The notes under the pieces: model-generated
What the model saw: the letters and a program-made list of their open reading frames with translations, nothing else
Told to the model about the DNA's origin: nothing
Databases searched by the model: none
NCBI GenBank assembly: GCA_023159155.1
Contig: JAJNNX010000081.1
Location: 1-64,000 of the forward strand
DNA from: Ustulina deusta
Taxonomy: Eukaryota > Ascomycota > Sordariomycetes > Xylariales > Xylariaceae
Length of the DNA stretch: 64,000 bases
Reading direction: 5' to 3'
Made by a program: the position numbers and the translations under genes
In this document: piece after piece, positions 34,601 through 47,276 of the stretch
How the letters are laid out: every line of letters begins with the position of its first letter
How positions within the stretch are numbered: position 1 is the stretch's first letter

Positions 34601-37465
34601 AGGATGAATGGGGAATAGTGGCCGCTCAGGGTCGCTATGCCGGCAGCATCTGATTGATGCTCGTATGTTCAGAACTATGTACAATGTAGCTATTATCTCC
34701 CCCCTCGAACTGGGCTTTTGGCTTATACGCACAAATACCCATACTATTGGAGGTTTCCACTCCAAGCACGTTTTCAGGGTATTCTATTCTTGTATTCCTC
34801 CCCGGATCCAGTCTATTAGTCGTTCAAATTTCCCCGGTGCTCCACGTACCTCTATTCAGCAGATAACACGCACACACGCACACACGCACACACGCACACA
34901 CGCACGCACACAACCACGCAGCCTCGGGACGCAGAAGCGTGTCGGCTTCTAGGCTAAGATATGAAACTAGGTATACATGGGACTCACAGGCCAGCAGGCA
35001 ATGCAGATCCCGACATGGCGTTCCATTCTGGCGGCCACATGGCACGTGGCCACGCCACGTGCTGCCCAACACAAACAAGTGCACTCAGGAGAAGCGCAAT
35101 GCTCGATGAAATGGAGTGATGTATCCTCGTATCGGCTGATTCAGACGTGAGTAGCATTCCGTCTTCGTACCCAGAGCGTGGCAGGGCAATATACCATCGA
35201 AGAACACCCCCACCCGCATCGGCCTGATAGCGACCAAAGCGAGCGACGAGAGGTGGCCAGGACCGAGGTTGGCTTCATCTGGTTGTGCTACCATACTATG
35301 TGCATACGAGAGTTCTATGGTATCAAGGGAAGGTTGATTTACCGGCGTGTCGGTCTACTTGGCCATAAAACCACCGATTCCCGTGAGACGAAGCCGAGGT
35401 ACCCTGGGGGTGTTGCAAGCAGTATCAGACGAGGATCTCCATAGCCACGAGGAGGGCACTCCTTACGCCAGAAGCAGGACCCTATCTTCCTCTTAGTGGT
35501 CCTCTGATTGGATCCTCGATCGCCGGTGTTTTGGAACGAATGGGGTTTGATACACTACACATGTACTGGAGAGAACTGGACGCCCCTGATCGTCACCGCC
35601 GCACATCCCTGTCCACGCAGACCTAGTGTAGTGTAGGTACGGGTATTTGTTGATCATGGTTAGTGAGTATGACGAGATGATCTATCTCGAGATTAATAAG
35701 ATCCGAAGACCAAGCTTGATTGAGACATGATACCATGAAACCCTGTTTGAGCCCCGTTACTGCCCCCATCGACATAGCATACCACACGATCTACCTATAA
35801 GTAACACCGTTGTTTGTGTTGTGTTATAGATTCAGGCTCAGTCCGGCCAGCATACACTAGATGGTTGGCGCGCGTTAATAGACAAAAGCCGCCCCCGGTT
35901 CTAGATGGCCGGGCCTTGACAAATGTGTCGGTACCATTGCATTTGCCTCCCTTCCAGCTCGTTCGAGAGCGGTGTGGAGTGGAGGAGCTGTCGTGTCGGG
36001 GTGAATTGCGGTGGAAATGGATAAAAATAGAGCTTCTCCTTGGCCAGCACGTGTTTATGCGCCTATTGCCTCCATTCCTTTGCCACATCCGTCTCGACCT
36101 CCTTCTCGACCTACTCTGAGTTGCACACTAGAGAGTCTAGGATATCTATGTACCTACGCACCTCAGTTGTTGGGGTGGTAGTGTAGCGAGTCAAATTTGG
36201 CCCCCCTTTCCCCATCTTTCTTTTTTTTATTCTTTGCAGCGGGCATACCGTTGTTCGCCCTAGCCTAGGTCTGCCCGATGTGGGAAAGATCTTCGAAATG
36301 GTAAATGGACCACGCTACCAAAGAAACCGCCTAACCTTGGGTTGTATTGCAGCGTGGTACTGAGTGTACGAGTGTAATTGGGATATGCCGGCAGGAAAAT
36401 GTTGGGTTAAATGGGAAATACACGATGGATGCTGTGATCCGGGTAATCACAATAATAACACAACATTGATGACTATGATAATGATAATGTCGATAATAAT
36501 AGCTGGAAGGAACATTGAAGGAATGCCGTCTCGTAGTTGATGCGGGCATACACGCTACACGTAGGTAGTGGAATACCGGCAGTGTGTCTGCATGTGGAGA
36601 GTGGTCGCTGAGCAGAGCGGTGAGAACTTACTCCCACCTAGGTACTTAGTAGTACTTAACTTCCAGTAGTAGCTAATAATGCATGACAATTAATAATAAT
36701 TATGCTACCGTACAATATTAATATTGCCTCATCGAGCCTTAGCGCGCCCACGGAAACGGTGCACGAGAAAGAACGGGGACTCCGTGAGGTGAGTAGCCAG
36801 ATTTATTTCAAACGCTAACCCAATCAGGGACTAGGCTCCCGTTTCAGGTCACAATTTAGTCCACCGAGAGGACTTTGTGCACTAGTGTATGGCATGTTTT
36901 AGCATGTTTTGGCTAGTGCTTCCACAGCACTCGTTGTTTCCACAGCTGCTCCACTCAATGTTCTGTAGATACCTATGTAAGTACAAAGTTATACCTACCT
37001 TACCTTTTTATTTGATTGTTGTAGGACAGTCTCCCCGAAAGATCAATCCGTGTTCCACGTGCCTTATCTTTTTTTTCCTTTTTTCCTTTTTTCCCTTTTC
37101 CGCTTCTTCCACCCCCCAAACCTGAAACGCCTTGACACAAAGCATCCAGACCCCCCCCCTTGTCTTTGCTGGCTTTTCACCCTGGTTCCCTAACAACCGC
37201 CAGGCTTGATTAGGCATTGTTCCAGAACCCCTTGTGCATTTCAACGTGCCATTAGGGCCATTAGGCATTACGCCGCCAACAATCCCGACAGGCAAAAACC
37301 ATCCCGGCACAAGCCCGACTCAGTCCGTCATCATAGTGTAGTAGAGTAAGAGCATAGTAGAGGTGCTGGCTGCCGCTTAAGATCGTTCCCTACATTTTAT
37401 ATAATCCTTGCGAACTCACACCCACCAACATCACCGCTTTTCTTCTCCTCTTTACTTCTTCCATC
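31689..37465. other. Gene-free spacer between G-beta and phosducin-like protein
   Basis: About 5.8 kb with no ORF over about 115 codons that looks protein-like on either strand. It holds homopolymer C-runs (about 32,941), a GA-rich run (about 32,412-32,436), an 8-bp tandem array (34,866-34,912) and scattered TAGGTA repeats; the right end is pyrimidine-rich leader. It probably includes the G-beta 3'UTR and the phosducin-like promoter; a non-coding transcript or lost gene cannot be excluded. Confidence 0.55.
34866..34912. repeat. (ACACACGC)n tandem repeat
   Basis: About five consecutive 8-bp ACACACGC units, the last imperfect. Confidence 0.85.
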
Positions 37466-38416
37466 ATGACTTCAACCTCTTTCAACCCCAATCCTACTCC
37501 TGCCCAGGAAGAATTCCAGAGTTTTCTCGACAAGAATACAGACACGGACCTGAGAGTCCATCCAGAAGACAGAGACGATCGCAACGACAGCGACCAGAGC
37601 GAGCGGGACGACGAGGACCGATATCGTGACGCGCAGATCGACGAAGCCATGCGTGCGCCCGCCATACAATCCGGCGACATGAAGTTGCCTCCTGCTAGTT
37701 TCGACTCGGGGCGTGCCACCGGCGTCAAGGGTGTGATCGCCGACGCGAGGGCCTATGAGCAGGCTCGCCAGGGCAAGTGGCGGAACAAAGTCAGCGCCGT
37801 GCGCCGCTCTGTCATGGGCCTATCTGTCGCCAATCGCCAAAATGCCACCAACGTATCAAGTCCTGCCGACAGCGAGGACGACCAAGACTCCGATGAGGAG
37901 GCCTTCCTACGACAGTGGCGCGAGGCGAGGAGGCTTGAGCTGGAGAATGAGTCCAAGAATAACGTGCGCAGTCGCCGGACAAGCCCTAGCCCTCGCATGT
38001 TTGGTCGCTTCGACACTGTGGATGCCTTGGGTTATCTCGACGCTATCGAAAAGGTTGGCCGGGATACCACCGTTGTTGTATTCGTCTACGATCATGAGGT
38101 TAGTTTACAGTCCATCTCTGCACCATGTCCTCCTCTCACAACACGTCCATACTAATTTTGACAACAGTGCCAGGTATCAGGGATGATAGAATCGGCCATG
38201 CGCCCTCTCATCACCGCCTATCCTTACATCCACTTCGTCAGGGTACATTATGAGGACATTGAGTTCGATAACGCTGCTGTTCCCACCGTCCTTGCGTATC
38301 GGAATCAAGGAGATCTTTTTGCCAATCTAACGGGAATTATCGAAATGATGCCCGAGGACGAAGACTTTGACACCGACTCCCTAAAGAAGGTGCTACAACG
38401 CAACGGCGTCTTATGA
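37466..38416 (+). CDS. Phosducin-like protein (PhLP / BDM-1 type)
   Basis: Cytosolic co-chaperone that works with CCT to fold and assemble G-beta-gamma dimers; in fungi its loss mimics G-beta loss (known for BDM-1). Two exons: 37466-38098 and 38168-38416; 293 aa. Visible: an acidic, Ser/Asp/Arg-rich N-terminus; an internal helical segment (EEAFLRQWREARRLELE); the phosducin hallmark GRFDTVDALGYLDAIEKVG leading into a thioredoxin-like fold (VVVFVYDHE, CQVSGMIESAM, YPYIHFVRVHYEDIEF, VPTVLAYRNQGD). The CxxC thiol pair of true thioredoxins is absent, as expected for phosducins. The ATG at 37,466 follows a C/T-rich leader. Its client G-beta is the next gene upstream on the same strand. Confidence 0.92.
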
Positions 38417-41247
38417 TGGGGCTGTGCTTAAATAAGTAGCTTGTCGCACAGGCTGCGCTTCTTCCTCACACCGACTCATATTTCCTACACCACCTATTTA
38501 GGCTGTGCCAATTCTCACCTGATTTCTTCTTTGCGCAGTTTTTTCTTTCTTTTTTTTCTTTTACGCTTTTTAATGGCTTCTCTGATTTGCATCCGGAGCC
38601 TGCGAGGATACTTTGTTGATACCCATAAAGTTCGGTTTGGTAAAGGAAAGGGAGAATCATCAAATGATGTAATTGAGCTTTGGGGCTGCCAGCATTTTGG
38701 ATGCCCAGAGTGTATCGTGTGAGGTCTGACCTCTTGACTAGTCCGCCGACCTAGCAGTCCTCGGATGAAACTGCAGGAGGATGATACCCCTAGGAGATGA
38801 GCTGTAAAATGGGCGTCACAGGATAGATGGTAGATGAACTAGACGGTGAAGCATATCGCTTCCTGGCTGTTTTGGTTTAGGCGTTTGGGTTCAGGAGATT
38901 ATGTATATATGACATTAGGAGATTCATGCCAATAGTGTATCTATATATTTAAGAACACAATCACATTCCCAATGGCTCTATGTTTGGTTGGTGTGTTATG
39001 GGGCACTATTTGTCTAGGCGTAGTGTTAGTATTTACAATGCAAGAGTAAAGCGGTGATATGGTATTATTGGTTCCGGCTGTGTCATGTATAATTAATGTC
39101 AAATAAACCAACTTGAAGTGTTATTGCTATGTCTCCTTGAAAATCTTGCTGGGATGTGTGAAATGATGGAGCAGTAGGTATGCAACTCACTTCAATCGTG
39201 GGACAAGGATGAGTCATCAGGAGCTAAAATTAGATACAGGTTCCTAATGTAGCACCGACATCTACCTATACCTACAGGTACCTCACACACATTCAACACC
39301 TAACCCTTCAGGTATCTCTAGCCTATGGCAGGGAGGGGGGATTTATACTGTGTACTTGTATGCACGCATGCACTAGGACTTCTAGATATGTACCAAGAAG
39401 AGTGGTTTATAGTAAAATATCTTTAAATACACCTGTATTTAGGTACCATGACTGACGAGGCAATTTATCTACATGTAAGGCAGCTTGGAAACTATCATAC
39501 TGTAGTTTGGACCAAGGCCATGGGCAGAACTGTGTGGAGAGCAGAATGGTGGGCATCCCCACGCTGTGCCCACGCTGTTTCACCAATTAACCCCGCCATT
39601 ATGACCCATCACAAGCTAGGGAGGTATCGGAGGGGATGCGTCATCTGCTCTGCCACAGATATCTACCTCATGCAGTAGGTAATGAATTAATCAGTCCACC
39701 ACTGTGAGGTAATAACCGCCTATTGTTGATCTCTGCTCAGGTTTACTGCATAGAGCACCATGACAGGGTGTGAACAGTAGGTACATGAATAGGCAAGGAT
39801 ACACATCGACATGTGCAGCATACTTACAATGGGTAGTGGTACCCACTGTCTCGTAACTTCAAGCCTTATGTGAGCTACCAACACAGGAGATAGATACCTT
39901 ACCTACCTGCTTAGATAGATAGATACCTTAGATACTGGGTACCTTGTAGGTGTGTGCCAAATCATCGGGCTAGATAGCCGACCTACCTACCTCACGGATG
40001 TAAGTGATCTTTCTTCCTGTAAGCCTGCCTAACAAATACCTCCCGAGACCAAAGCTACCTAGGTAGATTACTCGTTGGATTCCCTCCCATTCCTCCCGCT
40101 ACCCCTCCTGCTTATCTGCGTGCGCGCACTTGGTTGTCAGGTGGTCCGTCCTTGCACCGCACGGTTGTCATTCAGTTTGACGTGAGAGCGTCAGACACCT
40201 ACTGTGTACATACTTTTGATTATTCACCATTCATACTCTCTGTGAGAGATTAATCTACCGCATCTAGAGTATTGTCTCTAACCTAGAGCCCATACCACCA
40301 GTGACTTAGGTATTTTCTGCCGCGCGCTACTACCCACCACAACACTTCTACCAGCAACACCAGCTCGGACGGACACTGACAAAGTATCATGGACAGCCAG
40401 TGCAAGGTCTCTCGGGGCATTTAGGTAGAGTTTGCCTATGATCCTGTTAACTTTCTGGTAAGCCTGGCCTTTTTTATATTTTTATTTTATTTTTTAACCC
40501 CTTTTTGGGGGTCCTTTCTCAAATTTATAGAGGTACATGCCATCTGGCTCTCTCTCGAGGTGTACTGTAGAGGACCCCTCCCAATCTTCTCCTTCACCCC
40601 TCCTTCCCACCTTAATCGCAGGTAACACCAGGCAGCACACCTGCACCTATCCCTCAGCACCCATCGCTACCTCACTACCTACCTTACTGCCTCATTGCCT
40701 TGCTACCTCGCTCCCTGCTCCCTACACCATCTACACCATTACTCCTACTTTTAAATCATCTTGACTACTACAACCCACAACTCCTACTCCAGCTCCCCCC
40801 ACTCTTAGTTCCATTTCTACACAGGTATGATATGGTCCCAGGTCTGAGTCAACAATCCCGAGTTTGTGTAGACCATTCTCGACTTCAATAGACTCGACTT
40901 CATCGGATGGTTCCCTCACCAGCTCTGACTATTTGTCTCATCCTAGTCCTCATCCTGAATCACACACATCCTCCCACCTACCTTGTCCATCAAGCCACAA
41001 GCAGCCAGCCTCAACCGACTTCAAGTGTGCGGCAGCTCATTCATTGCCCCAACAAGCATCTGGACTATCTGACACGAGGCTAACCGTTCCTCGTAGACAC
41101 TCGGATTCCCGAAACACCATTTACTTCTCACTTGATCCATACACCACTCCGAAGCCTACAGCTCGTCACCCCTCGTTTGCTTTACCTATCTTCTGGTAAA
41201 CTCGAGGTGTGACGTGATATGCCGACTGCTTCCTCTTCGATCACGTT
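38417..41247. other. Spacer and leader upstream of the unrecognised membrane protein
   Basis: 2.8 kb without a supported gene. It has TACCTAGGTA at 40,056 and many TACC/TAGG runs. From about 40,500 it is strongly C/T-rich. A 111-codon Ser/Pro/Thr-rich ORF (40,864-41,199) lies in the same frame as the downstream gene but is cut off by a stop, and no splice that keeps frame was found; it may be leader or upstream ORF. Confidence 0.5.
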
Positions 41248-43182
41248 ATGGAACAGTCCGAGACACCCGACGATACACTGAGATCTGTTCAACCACCACG
41301 GCCGCACCATTCGTCTTCCGCCTCGCCCCAATCCACCCCCCGCCTCGCCAACAGTGAGCCAAGCCCTGATCCCCCGGTTACCGAAGACCTGTCCGAGTCC
41401 GTACTCTCCCTTCGCTTTCCGAGGCCCGTAGGAAATCGCCAGTTGACCAACTGGGTTTCCTCTAGTTCGCCAGACATAATGCAGCCCGGGAATATCCCCG
41501 ACGAGGATCCCAGCTTGGCCGAGCTGGGATACGATATTATTGGAACCGACGGAGAGAGCCAGGCCGAGTCCATAGCGAGCTCCTTTGATTACCAGAAATC
41601 CGACGATATTCACAGTCTTACTGGTACCGACGTCGATACCGACTCATCCGATGACGAAGAAACCAACCTGAACGAGACTACCATATCCGATGCCACTATT
41701 GTTGGTCAGGTTCACCATGACGATGCTGCTGAGGCCGAGACTCTCAATATGGTGAACCAAAGCCTAGAGAATCCGACGAGCTTGTGTCTGTCCAACTTCT
41801 CTCCCTTCACGTCCTTGACTCACCTGGATCGTATTCAAACCCACGAACCAGCCGCGGTCATACGGGGCCAGTCCTCTGCGGTCGATGGTCTATCGCTTGC
41901 AGAACAAGAGACATTGCCAGGACTTTCGATCGTTAAAGAGGCGAAGATTATGGGGCCCCCTTCACCCAAGGCGTCAAAAGGCCGTGGAATCCTCCAATTA
42001 GCCCTCAGATATCTCCAGGAGAGGCGACGGACCCTGGCCATACTGTCTAGTTTCGTCATCATTTACAGCTTTGCGCTGGCCACTAAGTCGCTATTATTAA
42101 CCTCGTCGGTTCCTAGGGAACTATCGACGGTCCCGGTAGCGTCAGTCTCTGTCATTGTCCCTTCGCCTTCTGCTAAAACAACATATTCCCTCGCCACTCC
42201 CACACCGACAGTTTCACAGACGCACAATGCGTTGCAAACTGCTAGTGCCCCTAATGGTCTTATGTTCATTCCGTTCGGGAAGGACAATGCCCAAATCGAC
42301 ATTGCCACTGCTCCTGCGTTAGCAACCATTTGCTCAGCTGAGCTATTTGGCCGTGATGAGATTATTATCAGAATTCCCCAAAACATCAAGTCTTCTTGGC
42401 TTGCCAAGGATGCTATTTTGATTGCTGTGAGCCGCGGACTTGAAGACATCCCTACCAAGGTGTCTTCCATCGATGTAGGCTTCGTTATTCAAGTCCCTTT
42501 AAAAGAAGCACATGGCGCGTTGGCTGTGACAATTGCAACGACCCGCAAACCTTTTATCAACGAGTCCTTCCGTATTAACTTCGGCACCTATCGGTTCACG
42601 GAAGCTCTCGATGCAGGCAAGCAGCTCGTCCGTGGATTTGCCCAGAGAGTTGTTGATACTGTGAATGGGACAACATCATGGGTTGAGGAGACCTACATTC
42701 CTGCCTTGGATGTTGTGTCAAAACAAGTCTGTGACCAGACGGCATCAGTCTCTGGCTCGGTGCTACATAGTCTCCAAGATGTGAGCGACACTATTATTGC
42801 CATTCCGAGTCGTCTCATCACACAGTTGCGGCATTCTCTTGGCGCACAATCGCTGCTCCGTCGTGTTAGTCAGTTCCAGCTCGAATTAGCGCGAGAAGTC
42901 CAGGACGTCCGCGACGAGCTGCGCATGGCAATGCTCACAAGCCAAATCAATTCGAAGTTGATGTGGCTGGCAATACAAGGGAAGGCCAGAGAACATGGGC
43001 AGTATTTGAACAAAGCCGAGATGCACTGGAAGGAGCAGCGTGCCCGTGTGGAGTCGGCTAAGGTCGAAAGGGCTGAACGCACCAAGAAGCAGATCCGGTC
43101 TTGGCACGAGCGGGACCGACCCATCATCTCAAAGGGATCCTTCTGGCGTACTGTGGGCGCATGGACGGGGTTTGAAGAGTAG
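41248..43182 (+). CDS. Unrecognised single-pass membrane protein with acidic N-terminal and coiled-coil C-terminal regions
   Basis: Intronless ORF of 644 aa; I do not recognise the family. Residues 1-160 are Ser/Pro/Asp/Glu-rich and presumably disordered (SLAELGYDIIGTDGESQAES, HSLTGTDVDTDSSDDEETN). One strong hydrophobic segment at about 262-283 (LAILSSFVIIYSFALATKSLLL) follows basic residues (RYLQERRRT). After a Ser/Thr-rich linker comes a folded-looking region (about 340-510), then a long charged helical stretch (about 530-630, including LELAREVQDVRDELRMAML and repeated K/R/E) that should form a coiled coil. The pattern suggests an N-in anchored protein of an internal membrane, but topology and location are inference. 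The start is the first ATG of the frame; an upstream same-frame Ser-rich ORF ends in a stop 48 bp earlier. Confidence 0.75.
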   Translation: MEQSETPDDTLRSVQPPRPHHSSSASPQSTPRLANSEPSPDPPVTEDLSESVLSLRFPRPVGNRQLTNWVSSSSPDIMQPGNIPDEDPSLAELGYDIIGTDGESQAESIASSFDYQKSDDIHSLTGTDVDTDSSDDEETNLNETTISDATIVGQVHHDDAAEAETLNMVNQSLENPTSLCLSNFSPFTSLTHLDRIQTHEPAAVIRGQSSAVDGLSLAEQETLPGLSIVKEAKIMGPPSPKASKGRGILQLALRYLQERRRTLAILSSFVIIYSFALATKSLLLTSSVPRELSTVPVASVSVIVPSPSAKTTYSLATPTPTVSQTHNALQTASAPNGLMFIPFGKDNAQIDIATAPALATICSAELFGRDEIIIRIPQNIKSSWLAKDAILIAVSRGLEDIPTKVSSIDVGFVIQVPLKEAHGALAVTIATTRKPFINESFRINFGTYRFTEALDAGKQLVRGFAQRVVDTVNGTTSWVEETYIPALDVVSKQVCDQTASVSGSVLHSLQDVSDTIIAIPSRLITQLRHSLGAQSLLRRVSQFQLELAREVQDVRDELRMAMLTSQINSKLMWLAIQGKAREHGQYLNKAEMHWKEQRARVESAKVERAERTKKQIRSWHERDRPIISKGSFWRTVGAWTGFEE

Positions 43183-44257
43183 GTATTATTGCATGTCACA
43201 TTATACCACGTGTTGGCTCTGGGCGGGATGGACGTTTGGCGTTGGGTTGGTTTTCATGTTTTATTTGCCTCTGTTGTCCCGTCATTGATGACCTCCCTAT
43301 TCATCCTCTGATACCATGCACGGGCGAGTTAGCGTTCGGTATCTACATACAGAAGCCGGCGCTTTTCGCCTTTGCCATTGTTGCTTTGATTCTAGAGAGC
43401 TTAGAGGTCGGTGACTCAGACAAAAGGTACATGAGCAGGGGCATCTTATCCTCTTGTGAGCTGGAGTGTCGGGTTCATACACGAAACTACCTAGGAGAGG
43501 TGAGAGACATTTCAGACAATGTATCTGGCAACTTCGACGTACCGGAGGCGCTTTACGCTTTATACGAGGTCACTGGTATTTCACTCGCACAGAAGTTTGT
43601 TATGCTATAATGAGTAGACAGTGCATACGCAAGGCTCGTGACATATCGTAGCTTTGCTTTAGGTGATGAATATTTACCTACTATTAATTACCGAAGTTTT
43701 CTATTCTCTGTAATACCCGTAGGTAGATGAGAGTAAGAGCTGGCCAGTTAACATATATTGTCTTCTTGGTCCATCTTCCTTCAGCCCAGAAAAGTTAGGT
43801 TGGTCATAGCATTGACAACGTAGTGGAGGTATTTACACGCTCTTAGGCTTGAGTTCCGCCTACACACCCAGCTACATACCTATGTAGACAACTATCTATC
43901 TAGTGATGATTTATTAAAGTACAACAATTGGATTCATCCAAGGTACTGGGTGAGATAAGAAGTGCATTATCGGCAGTGGGTCTAGCTAGGTAGGGACTAA
44001 AACAAACAGCAGCCTTATTTCCACATTTAGGTACCTACTGTAAGTACCTACACGGTCTATGCACGCCACTGAGATACATGCATGGTATCCACCTTTCGTC
44101 TCCTACCTCTCCATGTCTTCTTCCAGGTATGACAAGCAGGCTTCATCGAGGCACGAGATTGCGCCTATGATTTTCCATCTGACCCAGCAGATGAACTTGT
44201 AGTATCAGGTGTCGCCTACAATACGAGACACTACACCAGATCATCGACTGCTTCAAT
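43183..44257. other. Intergenic region, membrane protein / sgf73
   Basis: 1.1 kb with no supported gene; contains TACCTA/TAGGTA repeats and presumably the 3'UTR of the upstream gene plus the sgf73 promoter. Confidence 0.5.
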
Positions 44258-45843
44258 ATGGCAACGGCCGCGGAGGCGCGGAAAGGTATGGGTGGATTGA
44301 CCTGTCCCCCACATCTCTGCCATCTCATTGACGCGCATTTGCGCTCTCTACACAGGTCCTGACGATGAGGGCACCATCAACGTCGCTTCCAAGAAGGCCG
44401 CCAAGGTCAGGCCGGCCGGGTTCATCAAACTAAAGAGAGCGACGCCGAAGCAGACGAAACCGGGCAACTGGAGGGATGGAAACGTTGCTGACGGTGCGTT
44501 CCCTCTTGACCTCATGCTATCCGACAACATATTTGACAAATAACCATTCGTCTCCCGTCGCGTTCCGTATGCTCATTGCCTACTGACAAGCGTCTTAGAT
44601 GAGAAGAGGGTCAAGCGCACCAGCAGTCCCTCGGCTACCCCCTCGATGCCCTCACCGAAGCCCATAGTCAACCAACTCGACGAAGGCCCTCGCGAGACAT
44701 TCATGAACGGCCGGCCACTCGAGGATGGCTTGAACCTGCAGCAGTGCAAACTTTGCAAAAAGGGCGTTATCAGGACTGCCGCCAAGGCTCATATCGACAA
44801 CTGCATGAAAATCAAGAAAGAGAAAGCGCAACGCAAGAAAGAGGCCCGAGAAGCCAGGGAACGTGCCAAAGAACAAGCTCGCGAGGAAGAAGCACGCAAG
44901 GCCGACGAGGATGGCGATGCTAAGATGAACGACGACAGCGACGATGACGACGATGGCTCGCCGGACAAGAAGGCCAACGGTAAAGCCTCAAAGAAGGTGA
45001 GCGGTAAGAAGCCCGATGGCGAGCTCAAGGGCAAGAAGCGGAAGGCCGACGCCGACGCCGACAGGGGACCCAAGAATAAGAAGAAGAAGGAGGAGCCTAA
45101 GCCCAAGGTCCCCAAGCCCAAAGGTATCTATTTCTATATTTCTCTATATTGCTACCATTTGTCGGGGCCATCCGGCAATAGTACCGCACTAACCATGAAT
45201 CCACACGTAGGACCTGTCGATGTCGAGAAGCAGTGCGGTGTTCTGCTGCCAAACGGTCAGCCGTGTGCGCGCTCCTTGACTTGTAAGAGCCATAGTATGG
45301 GTGCCAAGCGCGCTGTCGCCGGCCGCTCTCTCCCTTACGACATGTTACTTGCCGCATACCAGAAGAAGAACCAAGCCAAACAGCAGAGTAAGTCCCGACA
45401 ATCTCTGATCTGATAGTAGCCATGTCAGGTATTAACGGGGGCGTGTAGAGGCGGCACTGGATGCCAATGCGCCCCTCGAGGAGGATGACGAGGCAAATGG
45501 AGGACCGGTAGACTCGGACGAGGAAACGGCGGCGGTCATGAGCGCATTAGCCCGATGGAATCCTCAACCTGTTTTACCACAACCCGTCTTCGCGCCTATC
45601 AGACGCACATACCAGCTAGCACGGCTCCGCGAACAGTTACAGACGGCCACTAATGGTGGCCGTACTAACATTTTCAAGGTAGTAGGGCTGGGTGTGCAAA
45701 AGCTGACGGATGTGAATCAAGACGGCATGGACCTGGACGCACCTGGCGAACCGGATGTATCCATGATGCATAATGCACGAAGATCATCGAGCTTCAGCAT
45801 GCAAGCAGCCTCACGGCAGCCATCGGTCAGCGGCCGGGCCTAG
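44258..45843 (+). CDS. sgf73: SAGA complex deubiquitinase-module subunit Sgf73 (SCA7 domain)
   Basis: Ataxin-7/Sgf73 homologue; anchors the Ubp8 deubiquitinase module to SAGA, acting on histone H2B ubiquitin in the nucleus. Five exons: 44258-44285, 44356-44493, 44599-45123, 45211-45387, 45449-45843; 420 aa. Visible: an N-terminal zinc finger with Cys105/Cys108/His120/Cys124 ([20 protein letters not shown], then NC); a highly basic [14 protein letters not shown] helix and Lys/Asp-rich linker with nuclear-localisation-like KKRK clusters; the SCA7 domain with Cys239, Cys249, Cys255 and His258 ([20 protein letters not shown]) followed by [16 protein letters not shown]. The first exon is only 28 nt, and the start is fixed by the phase of the join. 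The C-terminal tail is Ser/Asp-rich with no clear domain. Confidence 0.9.
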
Positions 45844-47276
45844 GCTGCGAGATGTCACTGGGGGTTATTCCGCAACTGGCGGCGAGGGGACGGGCCTCAT
45901 AGGAAATCGGCGTTTGGTGGGTTCGGTTTGGCTTGAGGCAGCCTCTCCAATGCCACCAACCTGCCTCCTTGAAAGGTGGAATAGTCATTGTATAACACAA
46001 ATGAATTTGGGCAATGGCGCGGCGTTCCTCAGGCATATACCACATCATAACATCATTCACATCCATGGCTTATTGGGAGTTTTGGTGTATTTGCAATTGA
46101 TGGCGAGGTTGGCATTGGGTTCATTCGATTTACGACACGGGACAGGTTACGCTTGGTTGGGTGGGTTGGGCATCATCGACACAAAAGTCGAAGAACATCT
46201 ATCTCCATCTCTTCGCTGCTTTCCCAAGTATTGCATGGCAGGGAGGAAGACAGATTATCCTTGCTGAGAAGAAGTCCTGGCGATCAATGTCTCGTCAACT
46301 ACATTGTTACATGTTTAGAGGGTCTAGTAGATCTCCTACTCCTTGCTGGAAGTCAGGGCTAGATGATAGGACGGGGGGTATTGAGATACATACGACACGT
46401 GTCGTTGCTTAGCGAGCGACGTGGGATGTAGATATTGAAGCAAGCAGGTAACGATCTCTTGCAGCATTGCCCAAGGAGAGTCGGTTGTTGAGTTATGTTG
46501 TTATCTCTAAACATGTGATATCTTATCTACCCTAAAGCCGAGTCCGGCTTAGTTCAACTACTTATCTACCCGGGGCAGGGACAATACCTAGACAACCGGT
46601 ATCTACTTGGTACCCAGACTAGGGAGTGTACAACTGGATAATGACGTAGTTTTGATACTGTTGTAGCTGAATTTAGCCAAACCTCAGTCCTTTTGCTCGT
46701 GATAATTCCCACCTGGTATACCGCCAAGTAAAGTGTCTAGAAAGCCCAGGAAGAAACAACAATAAGACGGCACGATACAAGTCATCTTATTTTCCATTGT
46801 CATGATATCTACCAGGTACCTCGTTCCACATACTCGATGATCGTCTATACTTGTTGTCAAATGAACTTCCAGCCGACCTGGGTTCCCTCAATCTAGCGGA
46901 AACCCGATACTAAGACAGCAAACATCCAATAACACGGCGACAGATAGCAAGGCAGCCGGACCAGGTCGACAACACAACACAGCACACCTCACGACCTAAC
47001 TTAGTTCAACCGGCTCGCTCGACGTCTTTCATTCTCCAACCACGTTACCGAGCCGTGAATTGGCACATCGAAGGCGAGCCAACTGACGCCTTCAGGGGCA
47101 CTATCGAAGCATCTGGACCAAACACACACCCAGCAGACAACTTGACCGAAACCACCTCGCTCTCTCTTGATACGGCCATATCCCCTAGATACTATTTTTA
47201 GCGTAGTCGATCTCCGCTTAGACCCCTTACACATTCAACTATAAGTCGGCTTCCACGAAGAAAGAAAGAACGCATC
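45844..47276. other. Intergenic region, sgf73 / carrier
   Basis: 1.4 kb with no supported gene. The last ~350 bp upstream of the carrier are C/A-rich leader-like DNA that lacks any ATG from about 46,870 to 47,276, which matters for the carrier's start. Confidence 0.5.

Noticed and set aside
40864..41199. 111-codon Ser/Pro-rich ORF upstream of the 644-aa membrane protein
   Set aside because: Low-complexity sequence in a C/T-rich leader. It is in frame with the downstream gene but stops, and the one GTAAAC donor gives no frame-keeping join.
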